Shown in pieces: positions 18,036-28,002 of a DNA stretch of 64,000 nucleotides; position 1 is the first letter of the stretch, and every line of letters begins with the position of its first letter. The position numbers were made by a program, and so were the translations under genes. The notes under the pieces are model-generated. The model saw only the letters and a list, made by a program, of their open reading frames with translations, did no database searches and was not told the DNA's origin. Origin of the DNA: Mucilaginibacter limnophilus (GTDB lineage: Bacteria; Bacteroidota; Bacteroidia; Sphingobacteriales; Sphingobacteriaceae); contig NZ_SACK01000003.1 of the NCBI RefSeq assembly GCF_004005815.1, positions 248,001-312,000 on the forward strand, in the 5' to 3' direction.

Positions 18036-21002
18036 TTAAAAGTTAAGATTCAGGCCAACCAGATAGGTGGTTACGTTAGGATAATTTTTCAGTACGTCTA
18101 CACCGGGGGTAACTCCTGAGACGGCCACCTCGGGATCCATACCCTTGTACCCGGTTATAGTAGCCAGGTTTTGACCAGATAGGTATATTCTTGCCCTTTT
18201 TAAATAAGGTTGATTTTTAATAGTAAATGAATAACCGATGGCCACGTTGTCCAGCTTCACAAAATTTCCCTTTTCAATATAATAGTTTGAATAGATTGGC
18301 GGAGCGGTGTTGTAATCGTTTCCGCCAAATGGTTTATCAAATGCCGATTGCGGCAGGTTATAAGTTTGTATCCATGACAGCGTTTCGCGCTGCATACGAT
18401 ATTGATTCAGGATATCAAAACCAAAGGTGCCCCGCAAGGCAACCGTCATATCCAGGTTACCGTAGCGCAGGTTAGTGGTCAGGCCTGAAAAGACTTTTGG
18501 CATACCGTTACCAACAATTTTTTTCTGCTGTTCGCCGGGGCTGTCGTCACCTGCTCCAACGACCTGCCATTGGTTACCGACCGGTTTCAGGCCGCTTACT
18601 TCCCAGGCATAAAAATTCCCTAAAGCTTGGCCGGATTCTATTCTGTGGGTATAGGTTTGAATGGGCTCGCCAGTTTCACCTACATTGAGGTAGTCGCGCT
18701 TATACACATCCCCTGACAATGATATCACCTTATTCTGATTGTACGATACATTTCCCAATACGCTCCATGAGAACTTATCTTTATTGATCAATTGCACGCT
18801 GCCTGCAAACTCAATACCTTTATTGCTTATTGAGCCTACGTTAGCAAAAATGCTGTTATATATATTTGGCGGAACAGGTACACTATAGGTGTACAGCAAG
18901 TCGTTGGTACGTCGATGGTAAACATCAATACTTCCATTAAATACTTTATTGAATAAAGTGAAGTCTAACCCGACATTTATTTCTCTTTTACGTTCCCACT
19001 TTAGATTTGGGTTTGGGTTACTTGACGGCACCAGGGCGCTCACCCACTGTCCGTTATCGTACATGGCGATGCTCGGATCAAACCGGTAAGTAGTTAATGA
19101 CAGATAGGCGTCTGTAGGAGCTGTACCGGTAATGCCGAAGCCGGCGCGCAGTTTTAAATCGTTTATGAATGAAACGTCTTTCATGAAAGATTCATTGCTG
19201 ATACGCCACCCGGCGGAAACCGCCGGAAAATATCCCCATTTATTGTTGACGCCGAACTTAGATGAGCCCTCCCTACGCAAACTTGCCATGACCAGGTACT
19301 TATCATCAAAATTGTAATTTATCCTGCCAAAAAATGCAATCAGCTTCCATGAAAATTTGTTGCTGCTTAACTGTGCAAGCCCCTGTTTAATTGAGTTTGC
19401 AGAGCCGATATTCCATGCTCCGAAAATGTCTAAAGGAAAGTTGTTGGCACTCATTCCCCAGGCCTCTTTGGTATAATCCTGATAAGAGTAGCCAAGCATC
19501 GCGTTGATAATGTGCTTGCTGAAAGTTTTGGAATAATTAGCCTGCAACTCCAGGTTTTTATTTTCACCCCGGCCACCATTCAAATAAGCCTCACCGTTGC
19601 GGCCGCCTAAAGTCGCCGCATATGAACGGAAGGTGGTACTGTAATTGTAAATATTGTAGTCGTTTTGATAAGCGCCCATCGCGCTCAGTTCTAGTGATTT
19701 TACAGGACGTATGGCTATCTTGCCATTCATCATCAGCTGGTTGTATTCATTGCTTCCTTTGGCTTCGTTGACTAAGCCAACAGGGTTGATACCTGTGTTA
19801 TTGAGTTCCCTGTATGAACCATCGTCATTATAAACAGATAGTGTCGGGCTACGAAGCAACGCGTTTGCGTATGTTTCAACAGGCACTTGATGATCCGTCA
19901 CGACATTGTTGCTGATATTGAAATTAAGCTTCAATTTATCATCGAACATAGCATGGTTCACCCTGAAAGTTGTAATAAGTGATCGCTTACTGGTTTCGTT
20001 TATCACGCCGTTTTGCTGTCTTAATGAAACATCACCTACATAGCTTGTATTACGGTTACCACCACTCACAGACAGGTCATGTACCTGGCTTACAGGCGTA
20101 CCGGTAATTTCTTTGAGCCAATCAGTTGACGACCCATAATCATTTATTGTGCTGAATGCCGGATCCTGCTTATAGCGGCGTACATCCGCTGCGGTTAAGA
20201 TTTTTAAAGGGTTTCTTATTTTATCAATGGAGGCATACCCGTTGTATGTAACCGTAGCTTTACCTGCAGTTGGCGTTTTTGTGGTAATGATTATGACGCC
20301 GTTTGTTCCCTGCGTACCGTATATGGCCGCTGCAGAACCATCTTTCAACACGGTAATGCTTTCAATATTGTCAGGATTTACGGCATTAAGGCTTCCGCCG
20401 GTAATTCCGTCGATAACAATCAGCGGCGAAGCGGACGCCGCCAATGTTGATACACCTCTCAGCATAATGTCGACATTTTGATTTGCTGGGTTACCCGATG
20501 TATGTGAGATCGCTAAACCGGCAATCTTGCCTCTCAACAGGTCAAGTGGGGAGGTAACCAGTCCCTTAACAAAGTCATCTGATCCCACGCGTGCGACAGA
20601 GCTGGTAACTTCCTCTTTGCGAATACTGCCATATCCTATAGAAACTGTCACTTCCTGCAATTCGACGCTGCTACTTTCAAATTGTATGTCAATTGTCTGC
20701 CTTCCCGCGACAGCTATATCCTGTGGTTTCATTCCAACAAATGAAAAACGCAATATCGCGTTAGGGTTATCTACCTTAATGATGTAATAACCCTGGGCGC
20801 TGGTTGACGTGGCATTTTTAGTTCCTGTTTCAGACACCGACACACCGGGAAGAGGCTGTCCGTCAGGGCCGGTGACCTGGCCGGTTATTGTTATAGGTGC
20901 CGTAGCATGACCCGCATGTAATATAAGCGCATTGGCATGCACCGGCGGGCAAAAATTCAGGCATAAGCATAGCATTATGGCCGAAATGTAAATTTGTCTC
21001 AT
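18036..21002 (-). CDS. susC: SusC-like TonB-dependent outer-membrane transporter
   Basis: The 988-aa protein has a signal peptide, then a carboxypeptidase-like regulatory domain (ITGQVTGPDGQPLPGVSVSETGTKN, about 38-115). A plug with SIGYGSIRKEEVTSSVARV and VLKDGSAAAIYGTQGTNGVIIITTK follows, then a long beta-barrel ending in LVGLNLNF with a C-terminal Phe. It imports oligosaccharides in a TonB-dependent manner, paired with the SusD gene 8 bp downstream. It follows the GH172 gene by 45 bp in the same operon. Confidence 0.96.
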   Translation of the reverse strand: MRQIYISAIMLCLCLNFCPPVHANALILHAGHATAPITITGQVTGPDGQPLPGVSVSETGTKNATSTSAQGYYIIKVDNPNAILRFSFVGMKPQDIAVAGRQTIDIQFESSSVELQEVTVSIGYGSIRKEEVTSSVARVGSDDFVKGLVTSPLDLLRGKIAGLAISHTSGNPANQNVDIMLRGVSTLAASASPLIVIDGITGGSLNAVNPDNIESITVLKDGSAAAIYGTQGTNGVIIITTKTPTAGKATVTYNGYASIDKIRNPLKILTAADVRRYKQDPAFSTINDYGSSTDWLKEITGTPVSQVHDLSVSGGNRNTSYVGDVSLRQQNGVINETSKRSLITTFRVNHAMFDDKLKLNFNISNNVVTDHQVPVETYANALLRSPTLSVYNDDGSYRELNNTGINPVGLVNEAKGSNEYNQLMMNGKIAIRPVKSLELSAMGAYQNDYNIYNYSTTFRSYAATLGGRNGEAYLNGGRGENKNLELQANYSKTFSKHIINAMLGYSYQDYTKEAWGMSANNFPLDIFGAWNIGSANSIKQGLAQLSSNKFSWKLIAFFGRINYNFDDKYLVMASLRREGSSKFGVNNKWGYFPAVSAGWRISNESFMKDVSFINDLKLRAGFGITGTAPTDAYLSLTTYRFDPSIAMYDNGQWVSALVPSSNPNPNLKWERKREINVGLDFTLFNKVFNGSIDVYHRRTNDLLYTYSVPVPPNIYNSIFANVGSISNKGIEFAGSVQLINKDKFSWSVLGNVSYNQNKVISLSGDVYKRDYLNVGETGEPIQTYTHRIESGQALGNFYAWEVSGLKPVGNQWQVVGAGDDSPGEQQKKIVGNGMPKVFSGLTTNLRYGNLDMTVALRGTFGFDILNQYRMQRETLSWIQTYNLPQSAFDKPFGGNDYNTAPPIYSNYYIEKGNFVKLDNVAIGYSFTIKNQPYLKRARIYLSGQNLATITGYKGMDPEVAVSGVTPGVDVLKNYPNVTTYLVGLNLNF

Positions 21003-21047
21003 ATTTAAATTTATTGGGTTTTAATTTTTCGTCTGTTATGTAAGCGG

Positions 21048-22634
21048 TCACTTTTTGGCTGATGAACCAGCGTCGCCATACCAGAAAACAGTGGTTGAAC
21101 AATCTTCCTTCCCCTTATTCCAGCTCAGCATCTCCAGATCAAATTTCAGTTGCCTGGTAAAAAGTATATTGTCAAGATTTCTTGTTCTGAGGAATGAATT
21201 ATAACCATATGAACTGGTATTGTCGGCGCGCGGGGCACCGCCAAAAGGTGTGTAAAACGGAACCACCGGCGCCCATGAACAGTTGTAATAGTCTTCTGTG
21301 CCGGTGCCTATAAATGAAGGAAACTTATCATCGTCAACCCATATCTTTTCATCACCTTCACCGTACCAATCAGGCGCATAGTTAAACAGCGTCATCAAAT
21401 CGCCTTTGTATATTCCGCGGCCGCTTAGGGTTACAAAGTTCCAGTCAAGGTTTTCACTGTCGTTGTCATATTGATTGTTCAGCGGGATATTCTTCTCTTC
21501 CTTCCATGAGGTATGAAAGTATAAGGTGTTTGCTCCCCAGCTCCACGGCGCGCAGTTCAGTATTACCGATGCGGTAACAGGAAACGGAGATAAGTTTTCC
21601 AGTTCAATTTGTGCACTAGATTTATAAGGCATCACCCAGCGGCTGGTTACCGATCCTTTGCCATCCGCACTGATATACCAACTATCAACTTTACGCGAGC
21701 CAAATCCCGCACCCGAAAAATCACTTAGTGGTACCCTTACCGTTTCCTTTCCGTCAAACTTGATTTTCAAAATTACGTTGCGCATCATGATTCCGTAATC
21801 GCCTTTGTTCCCTTTTATGTCAATAGCAAGATTTTTTATTGCAAATGTCCCTTTAGGCAAGTCAATCGATACACGTTCGCCGGAATCAATCTGTGCTGAA
21901 AGTGATTGTTTTTCGCCCCCTGTAAAAGTTGGCGGGTTTAATAGCCGGCTGTTTACGTCTTCTATCCTACTTTGTAAACTTGCTGCTTCGGCCAATGTAA
22001 AGGTTTGCACTTGCGTGCCGGGTTTATATGTACGATAGTTGATATGATAATAACGGGGTATCTTTTTACTGTAATCAGGCTCTTCAAATGTGATACGGCA
22101 ACTTTTTTGATAAGGCAGGGGAAGCATGAAGGTATTTCCGCCTTTACCTTCCGGTGTATAGTGCGTATGTGTCAGCGATAAAGCCTTCCCGGCATAAAAG
22201 GGCGTCTTATTCATGTCATAACCCTGGATTTCGAATGCAGGAATTTTACTGCCATCAAAATAGAAGCGCAAAACACCGTTTTTTATCAGTGTAGTCATCC
22301 ATATACGTGTCACAACGCCGGGTCCTTCGGCTTCAAACATCACTTTTTCTTTTCGCCCGTTGATACTATCCAGGCGTACATAGCCGGCACCATCGTCGTT
22401 GGCGAACCATCCGGGTTTGTCAGGACTTATCGTACGCCTGTCATAACTGCTCACTTGCTTGCAGGTATATGACTGAACGGGATAATTCACCTGGCTGTCA
22501 AATGATATCATTTCTTCTAACAGCGACGCCAGGGTCACTTTGTTCTTACCTACAGGCTTTTGCTGCGCCAAGCATACTGAATAGGGTAAAAACATACAGC
22601 ACATTAAAAAAACAAGGTTATTGATTCTGCTCAT
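21048..22634 (-). CDS. GH172 (DUF2961) D-arabino/fructofuranosidase-type enzyme
   Basis: The 528-aa protein has a signal peptide (to about residue 23, SVCLAQ) and the DUF2961 signature: CKQVSSYDRRTISPDKPGWF, GPGVVTRIWMT and GTGTEDYYNCSW. GH172 members include a bacterial difructose dianhydride I synthase/hydrolase and exo-D-arabinofuranosidases (established for the family). Glu426 (YGEGDEK) and Glu447 (GTEDY) are 21 residues apart, the same spacing I recall for the catalytic pair of the characterised bifidobacterial enzyme; this is from memory. No lipobox is seen, so it is probably periplasmic. It sits between PfkB and SusC and is likely the exo-acting partner of the two GH183 enzymes. Confidence 0.9.
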   Translation of the reverse strand: MSRINNLVFLMCCMFLPYSVCLAQQKPVGKNKVTLASLLEEMISFDSQVNYPVQSYTCKQVSSYDRRTISPDKPGWFANDDGAGYVRLDSINGRKEKVMFEAEGPGVVTRIWMTTLIKNGVLRFYFDGSKIPAFEIQGYDMNKTPFYAGKALSLTHTHYTPEGKGGNTFMLPLPYQKSCRITFEEPDYSKKIPRYYHINYRTYKPGTQVQTFTLAEAASLQSRIEDVNSRLLNPPTFTGGEKQSLSAQIDSGERVSIDLPKGTFAIKNLAIDIKGNKGDYGIMMRNVILKIKFDGKETVRVPLSDFSGAGFGSRKVDSWYISADGKGSVTSRWVMPYKSSAQIELENLSPFPVTASVILNCAPWSWGANTLYFHTSWKEEKNIPLNNQYDNDSENLDWNFVTLSGRGIYKGDLMTLFNYAPDWYGEGDEKIWVDDDKFPSFIGTGTEDYYNCSWAPVVPFYTPFGGAPRADNTSSYGYNSFLRTRNLDNILFTRQLKFDLEMLSWNKGKEDCSTTVFWYGDAGSSAKK

Positions 22635-22667
22635 TGGTTTATATTTAGTATGTATAATCGTTATCTG

Positions 22668-23579
22668 TTATACGCCGGAAAAAAGTTGTTCGCGAAAAGT
22701 AACATATTCAGAAAACTTGTATTCCGGACAGCCACCTGGTTTTGTTGCGACAAACCCTCCCATCGACATGGCATTCTTCAAAATAGTTACAGGACTTTCA
22801 TTCAAATAATGGTTGGCGATAAATGCGGCTAAAAAAGCGTCGCCGCTGCCCACAGTATCCTTCACATCAACTTCATAGCCGGCAACATGATAAGCTTCAT
22901 TATTTTTATAATACGACGCGCCGAATTCGCCTTTCGTAATAACGATCTCCGGAATGTTGAATCTCTCCTGCACAAACTTTACCTGAGACGTTTCGTGAGA
23001 ATACCTGCCCTGAAACAGGCTTTGAACCGATTCTAATTCCGTATGATTCAGTTTGGCAATATTCGCCCTGTTCAGCAATTCAATCAAAAGTGCCCTGTCA
23101 ATATATGGCGGCCTTAAATTAATATCCAGTACTTTTATCGATTCCTTCTCAAGTATATCCAGGAGTGTATCTCTTGTCACCTGATTTCGGCAAGCCAGGC
23201 TTCCGTAAATAACGTAAGTTGTTGATTTAATGGCTGCGGTTATTGATTTACTGTCACTGATAAAATCCCAGGCCACCGGAAATACAATCTCATACGATGC
23301 TTCATTGTATTCGTTTAAGGTGGCAATTACCTCGCTCGTTGGATAATGTTCATCAAATTGCAACAAATGTTTTTTTATACCCCACAAATCCAGCAGCTTC
23401 TCCAGATTTTCTCCTTGTATATCTTTGCCGATACGGCTCGCCAATCCGCTTTCAATTCCCATCTTTCTTAAATGATAAGCCACATTTAATGCGGCACCAC
23501 CAGGTTGCGGGCCTTGCGGAAGCACATCCCAAAGTACTTCTCCAAAACATATTGCCGGTATATGAGCAGCGTTGTCCAT
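22668..23579 (-). CDS. PfkB-family sugar kinase, fructokinase-like
   Basis: The 303-aa cytoplasmic kinase starts ICFGEVLWDVLPQGPQPGGAALNVAYHL, the glycine-rich sugar-binding lid found in fructokinases. It ends with the ATP-site motif DTVGSGDAF, where Asp247 is the expected catalytic base. The start GEVLWDVLP is typical of Bacteroidota fructokinases next to fructan PULs. It would phosphorylate the monosaccharide brought in by the MFS porter, whose gene stops one base upstream. D-fructose is the best guess; D-arabinose, D-ribulose or another ketose is possible. Confidence 0.85.
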   Translation of the reverse strand: MDNAAHIPAICFGEVLWDVLPQGPQPGGAALNVAYHLRKMGIESGLASRIGKDIQGENLEKLLDLWGIKKHLLQFDEHYPTSEVIATLNEYNEASYEIVFPVAWDFISDSKSITAAIKSTTYVIYGSLACRNQVTRDTLLDILEKESIKVLDINLRPPYIDRALLIELLNRANIAKLNHTELESVQSLFQGRYSHETSQVKFVQERFNIPEIVITKGEFGASYYKNNEAYHVAGYEVDVKDTVGSGDAFLAAFIANHYLNESPVTILKNAMSMGGFVATKPGGCPEYKFSEYVTFREQLFSGV

Positions 23580-23580
23580 A

Positions 23581-24909
23581 TTAGTGTATGATAAGTTGAG
23601 TGTCCATTTGTTCCAATGATTTTCCTTTAGTCTCCGGCATCCAGCGCCACACGAATATTAATTGCAATATCATCATGGTTGCAAAAAATGAGAAAGTTAT
23701 CGTGCCACCCAGCTTTTCGGCCAGATAGGGAAATGAGAATGCGATAATCGCTGCCATTATCCAATGCGTGGAACTTCCAAGGGTTTGTCCTTTTGCCCTT
23801 ACCTGATTCGGAAATATCTCTGAAATAAATACCCAGATCACAGCGCCTTGGGAAAATGCGAAAAAGGCGATAAAGATCATAATATACATGGGGATGGCAA
23901 ATCCGTCGAATTTACCTGAGTGAAATGTTGAAGCCACCAGAGCGAGCGAGGCGATCAGGCCAACCGACCCTATCAACATGAGTTTTTTGCGGCCAACCTT
24001 GTCTATAACGTTAATTGCCAAAAGGGTGAAAATAAAATTGATCATGCCGATACCTACAGTTGATAACAGCGAGGAGTGCGCCCCAAGCCCGGCCATTTCA
24101 AATATTCTCGGAGCGTAATAAATGATAGCGTTTATTCCGGACACCTGATTAAAAAAGGCAAAAACAACCGCGAGTATTACAGGTGTTTTGTACTGGCCTG
24201 AAAATAAGCGACCGGACATCTTACCAACATTGTCGTGCCTGGAGTTTTGAATGGCAACCAGATCGTCCTGATATCCTATTGGATTAATGACTTGTAATAT
24301 GGCAACAGCACGCTGCACATCATCTTTTTTTACGATCAACCAACGTGGGCTTTCCGGTATAAATTTTATCAGCACCAGGAAGACGAGTGACGGCAACGCC
24401 TGTATTCCAAGCATAAGGCGCCACGAGCTATCTCCCATTTGGCTAATTAAGTAATTTGATAAATAAGAAATCAGTATTCCCAAAACGACATTAAACTGAA
24501 ACAAACCAACAAGTTTTCCCCGCTTCGCTGCTGGAGAAACCTCTGAAATATAAATAGGGGCAGTAACAGATGAGGCACCTACGCCTAAACCGCCCAGAAA
24601 CCTGAAAGAAAGGAAAATTATCCAGTTAGATGTAATTGCTGTACCAACGGATGACAGCAAATAAGCTATTGCCACAAAAAGAAGTGTATTTTTTCTGCCA
24701 AAGTAATCAGATGGTCTGGAACCAAAAATTGACCCTATTACCGTTCCGAATAAGGCAATGGATATGGTGAGCCCGTGTTCAAATACCGAGAGATTCCAGT
24801 AATGCTGAATAGCTTTTTCTGCACCTGAAATTACTGCAGTATCAAAACCGAAAAGGAAACCACCTAAAGCAACAACCATGGACCACGCCACAACAGAGTT
24901 TTTGTTCAT
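23581..24909 (-). CDS. MFS sugar porter (sugar:H+ symporter)
   Basis: The 442-aa protein has 12 predicted membrane segments and the sugar-porter marks GFDTAVISGA (helix 1), DYFGRKN (loop 2-3), PESPRWL (end of helix 6), DKVGRKKLMLIG (loop 8-9) and the C-terminal PETKGKSLEQM. Such porters bring monosaccharides across the inner membrane. It is the first gene of the seven-gene minus-strand operon, divergent from the HTCS across 320 bp, and is separated from the kinase gene by a single base. The combination mirrors the fructose porter and fructokinase pair of Bacteroides fructan PULs (established for B. thetaiotaomicron). Confidence 0.93.
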   Translation of the reverse strand: MNKNSVVAWSMVVALGGFLFGFDTAVISGAEKAIQHYWNLSVFEHGLTISIALFGTVIGSIFGSRPSDYFGRKNTLLFVAIAYLLSSVGTAITSNWIIFLSFRFLGGLGVGASSVTAPIYISEVSPAAKRGKLVGLFQFNVVLGILISYLSNYLISQMGDSSWRLMLGIQALPSLVFLVLIKFIPESPRWLIVKKDDVQRAVAILQVINPIGYQDDLVAIQNSRHDNVGKMSGRLFSGQYKTPVILAVVFAFFNQVSGINAIIYYAPRIFEMAGLGAHSSLLSTVGIGMINFIFTLLAINVIDKVGRKKLMLIGSVGLIASLALVASTFHSGKFDGFAIPMYIMIFIAFFAFSQGAVIWVFISEIFPNQVRAKGQTLGSSTHWIMAAIIAFSFPYLAEKLGGTITFSFFATMMILQLIFVWRWMPETKGKSLEQMDTQLIIH

Positions 24910-25229
24910 AATTAAAAAGGGTTATAAGAGATTGATGGTTGCAAGGTACAGTCCTCTGCCGGCGCGCGGTATTGAAATAATTTCAAAAACCAGCAGGCTG
25001 CTTACACAAGTTATAAAATCCTTATTTTCAACTGATTATTTTTAAAATATCGAAAATACACCTGAGTGCGCCTTTGCGTATGTAACCACAATCTTTGTTT
25101 ATGTATCGTATAGACCCCCTAAATGAATTTTTAATTGGGTTGTACGTTGACGACGCCATTGGTTTATTGCTATATTTATGCAGGCCGAGCCTTCAGCCTG
25201 TTTAGTTAACCATTATAAACTTCCATATT
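24910..25229. other. Divergent control region between sugar-porter operon and HTCS
   Basis: This non-coding 320 bp must carry the promoters of both the PUL operon and its HTCS. I see no perfect Bacteroidota -33/-7 pair. TTTG at 25073-25076 and AATCTTTG at 25090-25097 are partial matches with spacing that is too short. The HTCS binding site is expected here but was not identified. Confidence 0.45.
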
Positions 25230-27995
25230 ATGATCTTAAAGAACTGTTCGGTTAGGCCGGTATGGTTTCCCCTGATTATCGTAATCATATTATTTAGCAG
25301 TTGCGGCAGCAGTCATCAGGAAAAGAAGTACACTATAGGCTTTTCGCAATGTACCGGCCTTGATCTTTGGCGCAGAACCATGTTATATGAAATGAAAACC
25401 GAATTGTCGCTACACAGCAATGTGAATTTCATATATGCCGATGCTAAAGGAAACAGTAAACTTCAGATTGAGCAAGTCCGGAAGATGTTAAATTCGAAAA
25501 TCGATGTGTTAATCATTTCACCAAATGAGGTGCACCCGCTTGCCATCGTTGTAAAAGAAGCCTACGATAAGGGAATCCCAACGATTATAATAGACAGAAA
25601 AACTTCCTCATCACAATATACCGCCTATATAGGCGCCGATAATTATGAATTGGGCCGAATGGCTGCAAACTATTTAGGTACCACTTTCAAAGGGAATATA
25701 AAAGTGATAGAAGTTATGGGTTTGGCGGGCTCATCACCGGCGATAGAGCGTGAGCGTGGATTCAGAGACGGTATCAAGCTGTTTCCGCATATAAAACTTA
25801 AACAGCGGTTATCCGGAAACTGGTTAAAGGATATCGCAGAGAAACGCTTGAAAGCGAGAACAGGATCGCTTGCTGACATCAATGCCGTCTTTGCCCACAA
25901 TGATGACATGGGCGTTGGTGCAAGAAATGTCTTCAGGACATTGGATGGCGCTGGTAAGGTAAAAATCATTGGCGTAGACGCTCTTCCCGGGCCGGGGGGC
26001 GGTATGGAGATGGTAAGTGATCGGCTCCTGACTGCAAGCGTGGTGTATCCTACATGCGGCAAAGAAGCTGTTGTAACGGCTTTTAAGATATTAAATAATG
26101 AGCCCTTCGTTAAGGATAATATACTTAAATCGCTGATTGTAGATTCCAATAATGTCGAGCTGATGAAAATGCAATACAGCAAAATAACAAGTCAGCAGGT
26201 TGACATTGAAAAGCAACAAAAGCTGATTGCAGAACAGGTATCTATTTATAAAAGCCAGCAGATTATTTTGAACATTGTGGTTATTTCTTTAGTGTTAGCG
26301 CTGATTTTAGGCGGCCTCGTTTTTATATCATCAAAGGAAAACAGAAAGATCAACATTAGCCTGGAAGCAAAAAACTTTGAAATACAAAACCAGCGAAATC
26401 AGTTAATTGAAATGTCGGCGAAAGCTGAAGCCGCAATGGAGGGCAGGTTGAACTTCTTTACCAATATTTCGCATGAATTTCGTACTCCGTTAACACTAAT
26501 GCTTTCACCCTTGTCTGATGTTTTAACAAAAGAAAAGTTGACTTTAAAGGCTGAAAAAAATTTAAAACTGGTAAGCCAGAACGCACACCGGCTTTTGCGT
26601 CTGGTAAATCAGTTGATAGACTATCGCAAAATTGAAATAGACAAACAAAAAATAAAAGCTACGGAAAATAATATCGTAAGTTATGTCCGCGAAATCGTCG
26701 AAAACTTTCGTATTCATGCGCAGCAGCATGATATTCACCTGTTTTTTTTCACAACAGAGCGGAAACTTAATGTATGGTTTGATGTGAATATGCTGGACAA
26801 GGTTTTCTTTAACCTTATTGCCAACGCTATAAAATGCAGCACGTCCCAGGGAAAAGTAACCGTAAAAATAAGTACCAACGAGACAAATCATGTGATAGTG
26901 ACCGTTGAAGATACCGGTATCGGAATGTCACCGGAGGATGTTGCCTTGATTTTCGACCAATTTTACCAGGCCGATAATGCACCTATAAACGGTTCAGGGA
27001 TCGGTTTATCCCTTTCAAGGGAAATAGTGATGCTGCACCATGGAAACATTGATGTAAAAAGCCAGAAATGGAAGGGCACCAGTTTTACAATTACCTTGCC
27101 GCTCGGAGACAGTCATTTGGATGTTTCCGAAAAAGTGACCGCCGGAGCAGATAGGACGATCAATGTGGAAGAGCTCAACACGTATAAGGCCGATCTCGAA
27201 CGCGTGTCTTCGAATACACCCGCCATAACCCTTGACTTTCCGAAAGACATCTCGGTATTAATCATTGAAGACAACGCGGATCTGCTCAATTATCTGCAAG
27301 ATCAGCTTTCACTACATTATGATGTCTTTACCGCGATAAACGGAAATGACGGCCTTTCACAGGCTTACGAAAAGGTTCCCGATATTGTGATCTCTGATGT
27401 CGTCCTGCCGGGTTATTCCGGTAAAGAGATCACGAAAATCCTGAAATCCGATTTCCGGACTTCCCATATCCCTGTTATTTTACTGACCGCTCAAGCAAGT
27501 ATTGATCAGCAGATTTCAGGAATGAATGCGATGGCGGACCTTTACATAAGTAAGCCTTTCCATATAGATTATCTGTTGGCGGGCATTAGCAACCTGCTTC
27601 GGAACAGAATTATCTTAAAGAAACATTTTTCAACTGATTTAAATTCAATAGATAAGACACGCACAACCAAAACGCTCGATAAAAAGTTCTTAAGCGATCT
27701 CTCTGCAATAGTTGAACAAAATCTAGCTAATGAAAGATTCAGCATAGAAGATATCTGTAAACTATTAGGGATTTCCAGAATGCAATTATACCGTAAAGTA
27801 AAGGCTTTATTGGATTGTAATATCTCTGATTATATTTTAAACAGGAGATTAAAAAAGGCTCAGTTTTTATTAAGTACCGAAGATTTGACAATTTCAGAAG
27901 TAACCTATATGGTTGGTTTCTCCAACCCAAATTACTTTGCTACGGTTTTCAAATCAAAGTATGGAAAAACACCAAGTGAGTTTAAAAAGGCATAA
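25230..27995 (+). CDS. Hybrid two-component regulator with periplasmic sugar-binding sensor domain
   Basis: The 921-aa protein has an N-terminal hydrophobic/lipobox-like segment (LFSSCGSS), then a type I periplasmic-binding domain (about 33-310; YTIGFSQCTG, AYIGADNYELGRMAANYL, AHNDDMGVGARNVF). A membrane segment (about 345-367) follows. HisKA has His415 (ISHEFRTPLTL), followed by an ATPase domain. The receiver has Asp723 (ISDVVLPG), and an AraC-type helix-turn-helix ends the protein. This architecture is that of the fructose-binding HTCS BT1754 of the B. thetaiotaomicron fructan PUL (established), and differs from propeller-type HTCS. It is divergent from the PUL operon and almost certainly controls it. 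The ligand is probably a monosaccharide, with D-fructose or D-arabinose the leading candidates. Confidence 0.93.
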   Translation: MILKNCSVRPVWFPLIIVIILFSSCGSSHQEKKYTIGFSQCTGLDLWRRTMLYEMKTELSLHSNVNFIYADAKGNSKLQIEQVRKMLNSKIDVLIISPNEVHPLAIVVKEAYDKGIPTIIIDRKTSSSQYTAYIGADNYELGRMAANYLGTTFKGNIKVIEVMGLAGSSPAIERERGFRDGIKLFPHIKLKQRLSGNWLKDIAEKRLKARTGSLADINAVFAHNDDMGVGARNVFRTLDGAGKVKIIGVDALPGPGGGMEMVSDRLLTASVVYPTCGKEAVVTAFKILNNEPFVKDNILKSLIVDSNNVELMKMQYSKITSQQVDIEKQQKLIAEQVSIYKSQQIILNIVVISLVLALILGGLVFISSKENRKINISLEAKNFEIQNQRNQLIEMSAKAEAAMEGRLNFFTNISHEFRTPLTLMLSPLSDVLTKEKLTLKAEKNLKLVSQNAHRLLRLVNQLIDYRKIEIDKQKIKATENNIVSYVREIVENFRIHAQQHDIHLFFFTTERKLNVWFDVNMLDKVFFNLIANAIKCSTSQGKVTVKISTNETNHVIVTVEDTGIGMSPEDVALIFDQFYQADNAPINGSGIGLSLSREIVMLHHGNIDVKSQKWKGTSFTITLPLGDSHLDVSEKVTAGADRTINVEELNTYKADLERVSSNTPAITLDFPKDISVLIIEDNADLLNYLQDQLSLHYDVFTAINGNDGLSQAYEKVPDIVISDVVLPGYSGKEITKILKSDFRTSHIPVILLTAQASIDQQISGMNAMADLYISKPFHIDYLLAGISNLLRNRIILKKHFSTDLNSIDKTRTTKTLDKKFLSDLSAIVEQNLANERFSIEDICKLLGISRMQLYRKVKALLDCNISDYILNRRLKKAQFLLSTEDLTISEVTYMVGFSNPNYFATVFKSKYGKTPSEFKKA

Positions 27996-28002
27996 GTGGC
28001 AA

